Made by a program: the position numbers and the translations under genes
NCBI GenBank assembly: GCA_045629305.1
Contig: JAZQQZ010000038.1
Coordinates: 1-24,673 of the forward strand
From: UBA1227 sp045629305
GTDB taxonomy: Bacteria; Bacillota; Clostridia; Oscillospirales; Acutalibacteraceae
Length of the DNA: 24,673 nt
Direction: 5' to 3'
Notes under the pieces: model-generated
The model's input: only the letters and a program-made list of their open reading frames with translations
Told to the model about the DNA's origin: nothing
Database searches by the model: none
Shown: piece after piece, positions 8,834 through 15,257 of the stretch
Layout of the letters: every line of letters starts with the position of its first letter
How positions within the stretch are numbered: position 1 is the stretch's first letter

Positions 8834-8863
8834 AATAATATTGCTTGCAAGATAAGCATTATT
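8834..8863 (+). other. Imperfect hairpin between fusA and tuf
   Basis: Bases AATAAT...GCTT (from 8834) can pair with AAGCATTATT (8854-8863) with a three-base bulge, and a short TTTTGTT-type tract follows. It could act as a weak terminator or attenuator that lowers read-through from fusA, but stability looks modest. Confidence 0.3.
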
Positions 8864-8873
8864 TTGTTAAAAT
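8845..8873 (+). promoter_or_regulatory. Candidate tuf promoter
   Basis: TTGCAA (8845-8850), a 17-nt spacer and TAAAAT (8868-8873). The -10 is the same hexamer as in the rpsL and pyrH promoters. The -35 is only 4 of 6. A separate tuf promoter would fit the high EF-Tu demand, but the hairpin overlaps it and the call rests on the hexamers alone. Confidence 0.4.
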
Positions 8874-8918
8874 TAAAAGGTATTTAATGCATTTGTTAAA
8901 TAAAAGGAGGAAATTCCA

Positions 8919-10118
8919 ATGGCAAAAGAACATTTTAACCGTAATAAGCCACACGTAAACATTGGTACAATCGGTCACGTTGACCATGGTAAGACAACTC
9001 TTACAGCTGCTATCACAAAGACTCTCGCTATGAAGGGCTACGCTAAGTTTGAGGCATACTCAGACATCGATAAGGCTCCAGAAGAGAGAGAGCGTGGTAT
9101 CACAATTAATACAGCTCACGTTGAGTATGAGACAGACAACCGTCACTATGCTCACGTTGACTGCCCAGGCCATGCTGACTACATCAAGAACATGATCACT
9201 GGTGCTGCTCAGATGGATGGTGCTATCCTTGTTATCGCATCTACAGATGGTCCTATGGCTCAGACTAAGGAGCATCTTCTCCTTGCTCGTCAGGTTGGCG
9301 TTCCTGCAATCATCGTATTCATGAACAAAGTTGACCAGGTTGACGATCCAGAGCTTCTTGAGCTCGTTGAGATGGAAATTCGTGAGACACTCGCTGAGTA
9401 CGAGTTCGACGATGAGTGCCCAATCGTTAAGGGTTCTGCTCTTAAGGCACTTGAGTATGATGGTGGCGACATGGCAGCTCCAGAGCTCGCTCCTATCTGG
9501 GAACTCATGGACTATGTTGATAGCTATATCCCAACTCCTGACCGTAAGGCTGACATGCCATTCCTTATGCCTGTTGAGGACGTATTCACAATCACAGGCC
9601 GTGGCACAGTTGCTACAGGTAGAGTAGAGCGTGGACAGCTTAAGACTTCTGAAGAAGTTGAAATCGTTGGTCTTAAGGAAGAGACAGAGAAGACAGTTTG
9701 CACAGGTATCGAGATGTTCCGTAAGATCCTCGACTACGCTGAGGCTGGTGACAACATCGGTTGTCTTCTTCGTGGTATCGATCGTAAGGGTATTGAAAGA
9801 GGCCAGGTTCTTTGTAAGCCAGGCTCAATCAAGCCACACACAAAGTTCAGAGGCCAGGTTTATGTCCTTTCTAAGGATGAGGGTGGCCGTCATACACCAT
9901 TCTTTAACAACTATCGTCCACAGTTCTATTTCAGAACAACAGACGTTACTGGTGTTATCGCACTTCCAGCAGGCACAGAGATGTGTATGCCTGGTGATAA
10001 CGTAGAGATGGACGTTGAGCTTATCACTCCTATCGCTATTGAAGAAGGTCTTCGCTTCGCTATCCGTGAAGGTGGCCGTACAGTAGGTTCAGGCGTTGTT
10101 ATCGCAATCAACGAATAA
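8919..10118 (+). CDS. tuf: Elongation factor Tu
   Basis: EF-Tu delivers aminoacyl-tRNA to the ribosome as a GTP complex. The 399 residues are the normal length. GTPase motifs are GHVDHGKT (19-26), DCPGHADY (81-88), NKVD (136-139) and SAL (173-175). Domains 2 and 3 are complete, ending in GLRFAIREGGRTVGSGVV. The start has a strong GGAGG about 10 nt upstream. Codon use is strongly biased (CGT, GGT, CTT, AAG), as expected for one of the most highly expressed genes. It ends the str block: a strong intrinsic terminator begins 16 nt after the stop. Confidence 0.99.
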   Translation: MAKEHFNRNKPHVNIGTIGHVDHGKTTLTAAITKTLAMKGYAKFEAYSDIDKAPEERERGITINTAHVEYETDNRHYAHVDCPGHADYIKNMITGAAQMDGAILVIASTDGPMAQTKEHLLLARQVGVPAIIVFMNKVDQVDDPELLELVEMEIRETLAEYEFDDECPIVKGSALKALEYDGGDMAAPELAPIWELMDYVDSYIPTPDRKADMPFLMPVEDVFTITGRGTVATGRVERGQLKTSEEVEIVGLKEETEKTVCTGIEMFRKILDYAEAGDNIGCLLRGIDRKGIERGQVLCKPGSIKPHTKFRGQVYVLSKDEGGRHTPFFNNYRPQFYFRTTDVTGVIALPAGTEMCMPGDNVEMDVELITPIAIEEGLRFAIREGGRTVGSGVVIAINE

Positions 10119-10134
10119 TTCTACAAAATGAATC

Positions 10135-10163
10135 GAGCGCTGCTTTTGCAGCGCTCTTTTTTT
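10135..10163 (+). terminator. Intrinsic terminator of the str operon
   Basis: A perfect 9-bp GC-rich stem, GAGCGCTGC (10135-10143) with GCAGCGCTC (10148-10156), closes a TTTT loop and is followed by seven T residues (10157-10163). Confidence 0.96.
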
Positions 10164-10164
10164 G

Positions 10165-10194
10165 TAACAAATTGTAAATAATGATAACAAATTG
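10165..10194. repeat. Direct repeat upstream of the lipoprotein promoter
   Basis: The 10-mer TAACAAATTG occurs at 10165-10174 and again at 10185-10194, exactly 20 bp apart (about two helical turns). It lies 31 bp upstream of the -35 of the next gene, a position that suits an activator or repressor site. A spaced inverted repeat CAAGT/ACTTG (10199-10203, 10212-10216) lies between it and the promoter. Function is inferred from geometry only. Confidence 0.4.
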
Positions 10195-10225
10195 AATACA
10201 AGTAGTTTACAACTTGGATTTTCTA

Positions 10226-10254
10226 TTGAAAGTGATATTTCGCAGTGATAGAAT
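10226..10254 (+). promoter_or_regulatory. Promoter of the 208-residue lipoprotein gene
   Basis: TTGAAA (10226-10231), a 17-nt spacer and TAGAAT (10249-10254), each 5 of 6 to consensus. The leader is short (about 20 nt) and contains GGAGGTG at 10271-10277. Confidence 0.75.
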
Positions 10255-10281
10255 TTCTTCACTTTATAGTGGAGGTGTCCT

Positions 10282-10908
10282 ATGAAAAAGTTTATCTGTC
10301 TCTTTCTGGTCCTAATTACCATATCTATTTTCTATGGTTGTAATAAGTTCAAAAACGCAGAGCCAGAGGTGGATCTTAACAATTTAGTATTCGTCGGTAA
10401 TACTGCACTTAAAGAGCAATTTGACAATATAATTACAGTCGAAGGTGCACTCGAAGATTCAGGCGAGATAGATATTAGCATGAAGATGGGCACTACTGCA
10501 GGTTATGGTAAAAGAACAGAAGGTAGCGGTGCTGAGAAAAAGACATACTATTATAAAGATAGTGAACTTATATATGCCGTATATGAAGGCGACCAGGACA
10601 AGAGATGGGACTACTTCACTTATTCAAAGAGTGGGGCGGAGCTGGATATAGTGTTCTGGCAGGAGGGAAGTACCAAGTTCGTGAAGGTTGTCGCAGAGGA
10701 TTATGAAATCCTCTATCAGGGCGGCAAACTTCAGAGCGTAAAAGTAAAAGATGAGGATGAATTCGCCACATACACATTGTCTGGCCAGAACTACTATATC
10801 AGTGAGGCCAACCATATAATTGCAACAGGTGCTATGTATACATACGAGTCCGAAATCGACGTAGATACGGGAAAAATCGTAAATGAGAGCGACGAGCTCG
10901 CGAAATAA
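10282..10908 (+). CDS. Putative lipoprotein of unknown function
   Basis: I do not recognise the family. The 208-residue product begins with a short basic n-region (MKK), a hydrophobic stretch (residues 4-18) and a Gly-Cys at 19-20, consistent with a lipoprotein signal. The lipobox (FYGC) is degenerate compared with LxGC, so lipidation is likely but not certain. The mature part is hydrophilic and acidic, predicted from its pattern to be beta-rich (repeated short strands such as KTYYYKDSELIYAVYEG and TFKFVK-like segments), with no transmembrane helix and no obvious catalytic motif. It has its own promoter, a GGAGGTG site 5 nt before ATG 10282, and its own terminator, so it is a single-gene unit. 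It converges with the transglutaminase-like lipoprotein gene. It might be a substrate-binding or envelope stress protein, but nothing seen decides this. Confidence 0.85.
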   Translation: MKKFICLFLVLITISIFYGCNKFKNAEPEVDLNNLVFVGNTALKEQFDNIITVEGALEDSGEIDISMKMGTTAGYGKRTEGSGAEKKTYYYKDSELIYAVYEGDQDKRWDYFTYSKSGAELDIVFWQEGSTKFVKVVAEDYEILYQGGKLQSVKVKDEDEFATYTLSGQNYYISEANHIIATGAMYTYESEIDVDTGKIVNESDELAK

Positions 10909-10922
10909 AAAGGCAAAAAAAT

Positions 10923-10965
10923 AAGAGGAGTAAAGTAAAAATACTTTACTCCTCTTTGTTTTTTT
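10923..10965. terminator. Bidirectional intrinsic terminator between convergent genes
   Basis: A perfect 15-bp stem (arms 10923-10937 and 10942-10956) with an AAAA loop is followed on the plus strand by TGTTTTTTT. On the minus strand it is followed by a T-rich run, the complement of the A-run at 10915-10921. It serves both the plus-strand lipoprotein gene ending at 10908 and the minus-strand gene whose stop codon (10964-10966) lies in the T-run. Confidence 0.93.
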
Positions 10966-12148
10966 AACTTAGAGTCAAATTTCCGATAAGTTGACCACCA
11001 TCATAGATGTGTATTGTAATACCGTCATCATCAGTTTCGTATGTCCAAGAATCCTTGATACTACAAGCTTTTCTGAAGGTTGCGTCGTTTGAAATATACA
11101 TCTTTCTACTACATTTATAATCTGATGTAGCAAGAGGAAGACTGACAAGAACATCGAAATTTTTATAGTTCGTGACGCCTCTCATGAAATATTGGGTGAT
11201 TACAAGGCCGAGGCTATCCTGGTCGTCCCAAGTGACGTCAACAACATACCATTTACCGTCAACTTTTACTACGTTGAAAATATGGGAATCTGTTGTGAAG
11301 GCTTTGCATGGGATTCCAAGTTTATCCATGCAAAGCTTGAAAGCGGCTGTATAGCCGTCACAGTCACACGAACCGTTTACAAGGCAGTTATATGCTCCGT
11401 CTACATTTGTCTTGTACTTTGTATGACCTGCGATGTAGTCGTGAACATATTTGATCTTTTCTACAGTAGAACCTGTGGCTTGGTTTGCAATAGCATTTGC
11501 CTTATTTACACAGGTGTTATATTTGCTTTGGTCTATGTAATATACCCATTCCATTTGGAGGAATATGTATTTTCCGCTGTCGTCATAGGCATAAGTTGCA
11601 TCATAACCGTAGCAATTTATTGCGAAGAAAGTGTCCTTTAGATGGAGGGTGATGTAGTTGAGATATTCGTTGAAATATGCAGCGTCAATCTTGACCTTAT
11701 CAACCGCCTGGAATTTCTTCCAAACACCTTCAATATGGCTGGAAAAATCAGCATATTTAAGATATGGATATTCCTCTGTGCTTATCTCCTCAACAGATGT
11801 CTTTTCGACTTCGACATCTGTGCCGTAGGACTCCTTCGCTGCCTTCTTAGGATCAACATTTGCAAGGTCTTTGGTGGACTTTGCATTGCCGATTTTGCTT
11901 GAAGAACCGACAGATTTATTTTTGGTCGGTTTCTTCGCAGCCTGAGTAACAACTTCGGCCACGGTTGTGGTCTCAGTTTCAGTCTCTGATTGGGCAGCGG
12001 TGGTGGACTCAGCGGTTGTCTCTATGTTCGACACGATAGTTATATCGTTGTCGGCTTTTTTCTTGTTACAACCGGTGAGCATAGTCGTCGACATGGCGAG
12101 GGCGAGAAGTAGAGAAACTGTCTTGATTTTAATCAATGAGTTTTTCAT
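10964..12148 (-). CDS. Transglutaminase-like lipoprotein
   Basis: A 394-residue exported protein. The signal ends in a good lipobox, LTGC, with Cys27 as the lipidated residue. Residues about 31-125 form a low-complexity linker rich in Thr, Ser, Glu and Lys that probably spans the wall. The C-terminal half carries a transglutaminase/protease-like (PF01841-type) core. The triad is most likely Cys263 in CDCDGYTAAFKLCMDKLGIPC, His289 in DSHIFNVV and Asp304 in YVVDVTWDD. Such secreted domains in Clostridia are thought to cleave or crosslink surface proteins or peptides; the substrate here is unknown. An SD (AGGTGA, complement of 12153-12158) precedes the start. The gene is monocistronic, divergent from pyrH, and ends in the shared terminator. 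Extra cysteines (179, 213, 255, 261, 273, 281) are unusual for an exported protein and could form disulfides. Confidence 0.9.
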   Translation of the reverse strand: MKNSLIKIKTVSLLLALAMSTTMLTGCNKKKADNDITIVSNIETTAESTTAAQSETETETTTVAEVVTQAAKKPTKNKSVGSSSKIGNAKSTKDLANVDPKKAAKESYGTDVEVEKTSVEEISTEEYPYLKYADFSSHIEGVWKKFQAVDKVKIDAAYFNEYLNYITLHLKDTFFAINCYGYDATYAYDDSGKYIFLQMEWVYYIDQSKYNTCVNKANAIANQATGSTVEKIKYVHDYIAGHTKYKTNVDGAYNCLVNGSCDCDGYTAAFKLCMDKLGIPCKAFTTDSHIFNVVKVDGKWYVVDVTWDDQDSLGLVITQYFMRGVTNYKNFDVLVSLPLATSDYKCSRKMYISNDATFRKACSIKDSWTYETDDDGITIHIYDGGQLIGNLTLS

Positions 12149-12156
12149 ATTATCAC

Positions 12157-12171
12157 CTATCTTAAAGATAG
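12157..12171. repeat. Perfect palindrome in the transglutaminase leader
   Basis: CTATCTT-A-AAGATAG is a 7-bp-arm palindrome. On the minus strand it covers the candidate -10 and runs to the edge of the Shine-Dalgarno, where an operator or a translation-blocking hairpin could act. Confidence 0.35.
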
Positions 12172-12193
12172 CATTTTATGTCTTACTTTGCAA
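12165..12193 (-). promoter_or_regulatory. Candidate promoter of the transglutaminase-like gene
   Basis: On the minus strand: TTGCAA (12188-12193), a 17-nt spacer ending in TGC, then TATCTT (12165-12170). The TGn just before the -10 makes an extended -10. It lies back to back with the pyrH promoter, the two -35 boxes being 7 bp apart. Confidence 0.4.
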
Positions 12194-12200
12194 TCTTGTC

Positions 12201-12229
12201 TTTACTTGAAGGGGCATTTAAGGTAAAAT
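12201..12229 (+). promoter_or_regulatory. Candidate promoter of the pyrH-polC operon
   Basis: TTTACT (12201-12206), a 17-nt spacer and TAAAAT (12224-12229), giving a leader of about 40 nt before the pyrH ATG. This is the only promoter-like signal found upstream of the eight-gene run. Confidence 0.5.
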
Positions 12230-12275
12230 ATTTATTGATATATTTTCTATTTCTTATATAGAGGAGAGGGTACAA

Positions 12276-12986
12276 ATGGCACCAAAATTTAAAAGAATTT
12301 TACTCAAATTATCAGGTGAAGTTCTCGCAGGCGAAGAGGGCCGCGGCTTCGACTTCGATGTGATAACAGACATCTGTAAAGCAATAAAGGCTATTGCCGA
12401 CCAGGGAGTAGAGGTTGGCATAGTAATCGGCGGTGGCAATTTCTGGCGTGGCAGATCAAGCGGCTCTATGGATAGAGTTCGTGCAGATTCAATTGGCATG
12501 CTCGGTACAGTTATGAACTCCATCGCTCTCTCAGATACACTTGAGCAGCTTGGATGCAAGACAGAGGTATATACGTCAGTAAACATGGCACCTCTTGCTA
12601 AGTTCTTCGAAGCACATGAGGCACGCGCTGACCTCGAAGCCGGCAAGGTTACAATTTTCGGCGGCGGTACAGGAAGCCCATTCTTCTCAACCGATACAAC
12701 AGCAGCACTCCGTGCGGCTGAGATAGAGGCTGAGGTTATCTTCAAAGCAACCAACGTAGATGGTGTATATGATAAGGACCCTAACAAATTTGCTGATGCA
12801 GTTAAATTTGACACACTTACTCAGACAGATCTCCTCAACAAGGGTCTCACAGTAATGGATGCTGCGGCTGCCTCTCTCTGCCGCGACAACGGCATCGACA
12901 TTTTCGTATTCAATCTCACTGACCCACAGAACATTGTTCGTGCAGTGAACGGAGAAAATATAGGAACACTTGTATCTTCAAAATAA
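12276..12986 (+). CDS. pyrH: UMP kinase
   Basis: PyrH phosphorylates UMP to UDP with ATP, feeding all pyrimidine nucleotides. It belongs to the amino acid kinase fold and is hexameric in known members. The 236 residues are the usual length. Motifs are KRILLKLSGE at the N-terminus (phosphate loop), GGGNFWRG (residues about 50-57), DSIGMLGTVMNS (UMP site) and FGGGTGSPFFSTDTTAALRA. The nucleotide-binding NVDGVYDKDP follows. The start ATG 12276 follows GAGGAGAGG. It heads the operon; frr starts 16 nt downstream. In many bacteria rpsB and tsf precede pyrH, but here an accessory lipoprotein gene does. Confidence 0.98.
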   Translation: MAPKFKRILLKLSGEVLAGEEGRGFDFDVITDICKAIKAIADQGVEVGIVIGGGNFWRGRSSGSMDRVRADSIGMLGTVMNSIALSDTLEQLGCKTEVYTSVNMAPLAKFFEAHEARADLEAGKVTIFGGGTGSPFFSTDTTAALRAAEIEAEVIFKATNVDGVYDKDPNKFADAVKFDTLTQTDLLNKGLTVMDAAAASLCRDNGIDIFVFNLTDPQNIVRAVNGENIGTLVSSK

Positions 12987-12990
12987 CTAA

Positions 12991-12996
12991 GAGGTG
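12991..12996 (+). promoter_or_regulatory. Ribosome binding site fixing the frr start
   Basis: GAGGTG is 6 nt before the ATG at 13003. The in-frame GTG at 12994 is part of this site and so is not used as a start. Confidence 0.85.
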
Positions 12997-13002
12997 AAAT
13001 TT

Positions 13003-13563
13003 ATGGAAATGAAAGAAGTTTATCAATTAGCAGAAGAAAAAATGACTAAGACAATTGATGCTCTCTCACGCGACTATGCATCTATCCGCGCAGGCCGTGC
13101 TAACGCAGGCGTACTTGATAAGGTAATGGTTGATTACTATGGCACACCAACACCAATCAATCAGGTTGCTGCTATCAGCATCGCTGAAGCTCGTATCCTT
13201 GTTATCCAGCCATGGGATAAGAACATGATCGCTGTTATCGAGAAGGCTATTCTTGCATCAGATATCGGAATCAATCCTAATAACGACGGTAACGTAATTC
13301 GTCTTGTATTCCCAGCACTCACAGAGGACAGACGTCGCGAGATTGCAAAGGACATCTCTAAGCGTGCAGAGGAAGCAAAGGTTGCATGCCGCAACATTCG
13401 CCGTGACTGCATCGATACAATTAAGAAGATGAAGAAGGACAACGCAATCACTGAGGACGACCTCGCAGATGGTGAGGATCAGCTTCAGAAGATTACAGAC
13501 AAGAAGATCAAAGAGATCGAAGAAATCGCAGCTGCGAAAGATAAGGAAGTTATGTCTGTATAA
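13003..13563 (+). CDS. frr: Ribosome recycling factor
   Basis: RRF works with EF-G to split the post-termination ribosome. From ATG 13003 the protein is 186 residues, matching the usual 185. Seen are IRAGRANAGVLDKVMVDYYGTPTPINQVA in the first half and the C-terminal three-helix bundle region with LTEDRRREIAKDISKRAEEAKVACRNIRRD. It also has KKMKKDNAITEDDLADGEDQLQKITDKKIKEIEE. It lies directly behind pyrH, the standard arrangement. Its stop codon is overlapped by a hairpin (13562-13586), and an 87-nt gap with a second hairpin follows before uppS. Confidence 0.98.
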   Translation: MEMKEVYQLAEEKMTKTIDALSRDYASIRAGRANAGVLDKVMVDYYGTPTPINQVAAISIAEARILVIQPWDKNMIAVIEKAILASDIGINPNNDGNVIRLVFPALTEDRRREIAKDISKRAEEAKVACRNIRRDCIDTIKKMKKDNAITEDDLADGEDQLQKITDKKIKEIEEIAAAKDKEVMSV

Positions 13564-13586
13564 AATCTTCTAAAGTTAAAGATTTT
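13562..13586 (+). other. Hairpin overlapping the frr stop codon
   Basis: AAAATCTT (13562-13569) and AAGATTTT (13579-13586) form a perfect but AT-rich 8-bp stem with a 9-nt loop. The T-run lies inside the stem, so any termination would be weak. Confidence 0.4.
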
Positions 13587-13594
13587 AAAGCATA

Positions 13595-13625
13595 AGGGTG
13601 TTAGAGGCATTTGCCTCTACACTCT
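13595..13625 (+). other. Strong hairpin between frr and uppS
   Basis: AGGGTGT-T-AGAGGCA (from 13595) pairs with TGCCTCTACACTCT (to 13625) with one bulged T and one G-T pair, a stem of about 14 bp. No T-run follows (the next bases are ATTTGCATTT), so it is more likely a processing, stability or partial attenuation element than a true terminator. Confidence 0.6.
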
Positions 13626-13637
13626 ATTTGCATTTAG

Positions 13638-13644
13638 AAGGTGA
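13638..13644 (+). promoter_or_regulatory. Ribosome binding site fixing the TTG start of uppS
   Basis: AAGGTGA lies 6 nt before TTG 13651 across a T-run. The first in-frame ATG (13678) has no Shine-Dalgarno, so TTG is preferred. Confidence 0.8.
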
Positions 13645-13650
13645 TTTTTT

Positions 13651-14379
13651 TTGAGTAATCTACCACCAAAAGAATTTATGCCGAAGCATATCGGCATTAT
13701 CATGGATGGCAATGGTCGTTGGGCCAAGGAGCGGGGTCTTGCCCGTTCTGCCGGTCACGTTGAGGGCGCGAAGGTATTTCGCAAAATCAGTGACTATTGC
13801 CATGAAATAGGAATCGAAGTTGTTACGTTCTATGCGTTCTCGACAGAGAACTGGAAGCGCCCTGCATCAGAGGTTGCCGCAATTATGAAGCTCTTTAAGG
13901 AGTATCTAACTGAGGCAGACGATATCAAATATGACCGTCAGAAGGGCGGATATGTTCTCCGTTTCCTTGGCGACACTTCGGTATTGCCGAAGGAACTTCA
14001 GAAACTCGTTGGTACAACTCAGCTTGATTCCATCACAGACGATACGACTATCGTCAATATCGCCTTAAACTACGGCGGTAGGCAGGAGATACTTCACGCT
14101 GTGAAGGAACTTGCCGCCGAAGTTGAAAAAGGCGAGCTTAAAGCATCTAAAATCACAGAGGAAGACATCACAGCCCATCTCTATACAGCTGGAATGCCGG
14201 ATCCTGATTTAATTATTAGACCATCGGGTGAACTTAGACTTTCTAATTTCCTCACTTTCCAGTCGGCGTACTCAGAACTCTGGTTCTCAGATGTGCTCTG
14301 GCCTGACTTTACAACAGATGATCTAGATAGAGCAATTATGGATTACGCGAAACGCAATAGACGTTTCGGCGGAGTCTAA
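13651..14379 (+). CDS. uppS: Undecaprenyl diphosphate synthase (cis-prenyltransferase)
   Basis: UppS adds isopentenyl units in cis to farnesyl diphosphate to make the C55 carrier lipid for peptidoglycan and other wall polymers. The product is 242 residues from TTG 13651. Motifs are HIGIIMDGNGRWAKERG (catalytic Asp19, residues 13-29), TFYAFSTENWKRP (substrate and hydrophobic cleft) and DLIIRPSGELRLSNFL with SAYSELWF (isopentenyl diphosphate site). The arginines expected to bind pyrophosphate are all present. cdsA follows after 17 nt, so the two lipid genes are translated from one message. Confidence 0.97.
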   Translation: MSNLPPKEFMPKHIGIIMDGNGRWAKERGLARSAGHVEGAKVFRKISDYCHEIGIEVVTFYAFSTENWKRPASEVAAIMKLFKEYLTEADDIKYDRQKGGYVLRFLGDTSVLPKELQKLVGTTQLDSITDDTTIVNIALNYGGRQEILHAVKELAAEVEKGELKASKITEEDITAHLYTAGMPDPDLIIRPSGELRLSNFLTFQSAYSELWFSDVLWPDFTTDDLDRAIMDYAKRNRRFGGV

Positions 14380-14396
14380 ATCATGGAGGCTTTCTT

Positions 14397-15257
14397 ATGA
14401 AACAGAGAGTTATTTCGGGCATTGTAATTGCCTTGATACTTATTCCGCTTTGGTGGGTTGCCGTTGATACGGTAATTTTCGATTTATTCTTCTCACTCCT
14501 TGCTGGTGCCGCTTGCTTCGAGCTCACTCGTTGCATCGGCCTTCCATCTAAGGAGATGCAGGTAGTTGCAATCCTTGTAGCAGCACTTCTTCCTTGTGCA
14601 ATTGTCTACAAGGCATTCATTCCACTTCCAGCACTTCTTGTCATCTATGTAATCTTCCTTGCATTTATGACAGTAATTAAATATCCTGACGTGAAGTTCG
14701 AACATCTCGCAGGTACAATTTACGCGTCTATCGTTGTGCCACTTGCATTCGCAATGGCACTTATCATCGCTGATTTTTATAAAGCATATAGCGATATCGA
14801 TAGAGCGGAGTGCAAGTTCTTCATCTGGTATGTAATTGCAGGTGCACTTTTCACAGATGTATTTGCGCAGCTTACAGGTATGGCTCTTGGCAAGCACAAG
14901 ATGACACCAGAACTTTCACCTAAGAAGACTTGGGAGGGCGCAATTGGCGGAATCATCTGCGCATTCCTTCTCAACCTCTTATGGCTCCTCATCTACATGA
15001 AGACTGGACTCTTTGCTGATAATCCAGAACTTCCTTTCCCAATCTGGTTCTATTGCTTGCTTTCACCATTTATCTCTGTAGCATCTATGTTCGGAGATCT
15101 TATCGCTTCTCTTATCAAGAGAAACTATGACATAAAGGATTATTCTAAATTGATTCCTGGACACGGTGGAATTATGGATCGCTTCGACAGCGTAATTATG
15201 GTTCTTCCGATGTTCTATGCACTTATTACAATTTACGAATCGGTTGTGGTTAGATGA
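14397..15257 (+). CDS. cdsA: Phosphatidate cytidylyltransferase (CDP-diglyceride synthase)
   Basis: CdsA makes CDP-diacylglycerol from phosphatidic acid and CTP at the membrane, the branch point for phospholipids. The 286 residues are strongly hydrophobic with about seven to eight membrane segments. The family signature is near the C-terminus: ASLIKRNYDIKDYSKLI followed by PGHGGIMDRFDS (Pro254 onward), with the conserved Asp pair. LSPKKTWEGAIGG (about residues 175-187) is the other conserved loop. GGAGG at 14385-14389 precedes ATG 14397. Its TGA overlaps the dxr ATG (ATGA, 15254-15257), indicating translational coupling. Confidence 0.97.
   Translation: MKQRVISGIVIALILIPLWWVAVDTVIFDLFFSLLAGAACFELTRCIGLPSKEMQVVAILVAALLPCAIVYKAFIPLPALLVIYVIFLAFMTVIKYPDVKFEHLAGTIYASIVVPLAFAMALIIADFYKAYSDIDRAECKFFIWYVIAGALFTDVFAQLTGMALGKHKMTPELSPKKTWEGAIGGIICAFLLNLLWLLIYMKTGLFADNPELPFPIWFYCLLSPFISVASMFGDLIASLIKRNYDIKDYSKLIPGHGGIMDRFDSVIMVLPMFYALITIYESVVVR

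Noticed and set aside
11192..11641. 149-codon open frame on the plus strand inside the transglutaminase-like gene
   Set aside because: It mirrors a well-supported lipoprotein gene; its hydrophobic, Cys-rich composition is what the opposite strand of such a sequence yields.
12254..12814. 186-codon open frame on the minus strand over pyrH
   Set aside because: It is Ser/Ala/Pro-rich, typical of an antisense shadow of a biased gene, and pyrH is unambiguous.
12994..13002. GTG start for frr at 12994
   Set aside because: It is part of the GAGGTG ribosome binding site; ATG 13003 gives the normal RRF length.
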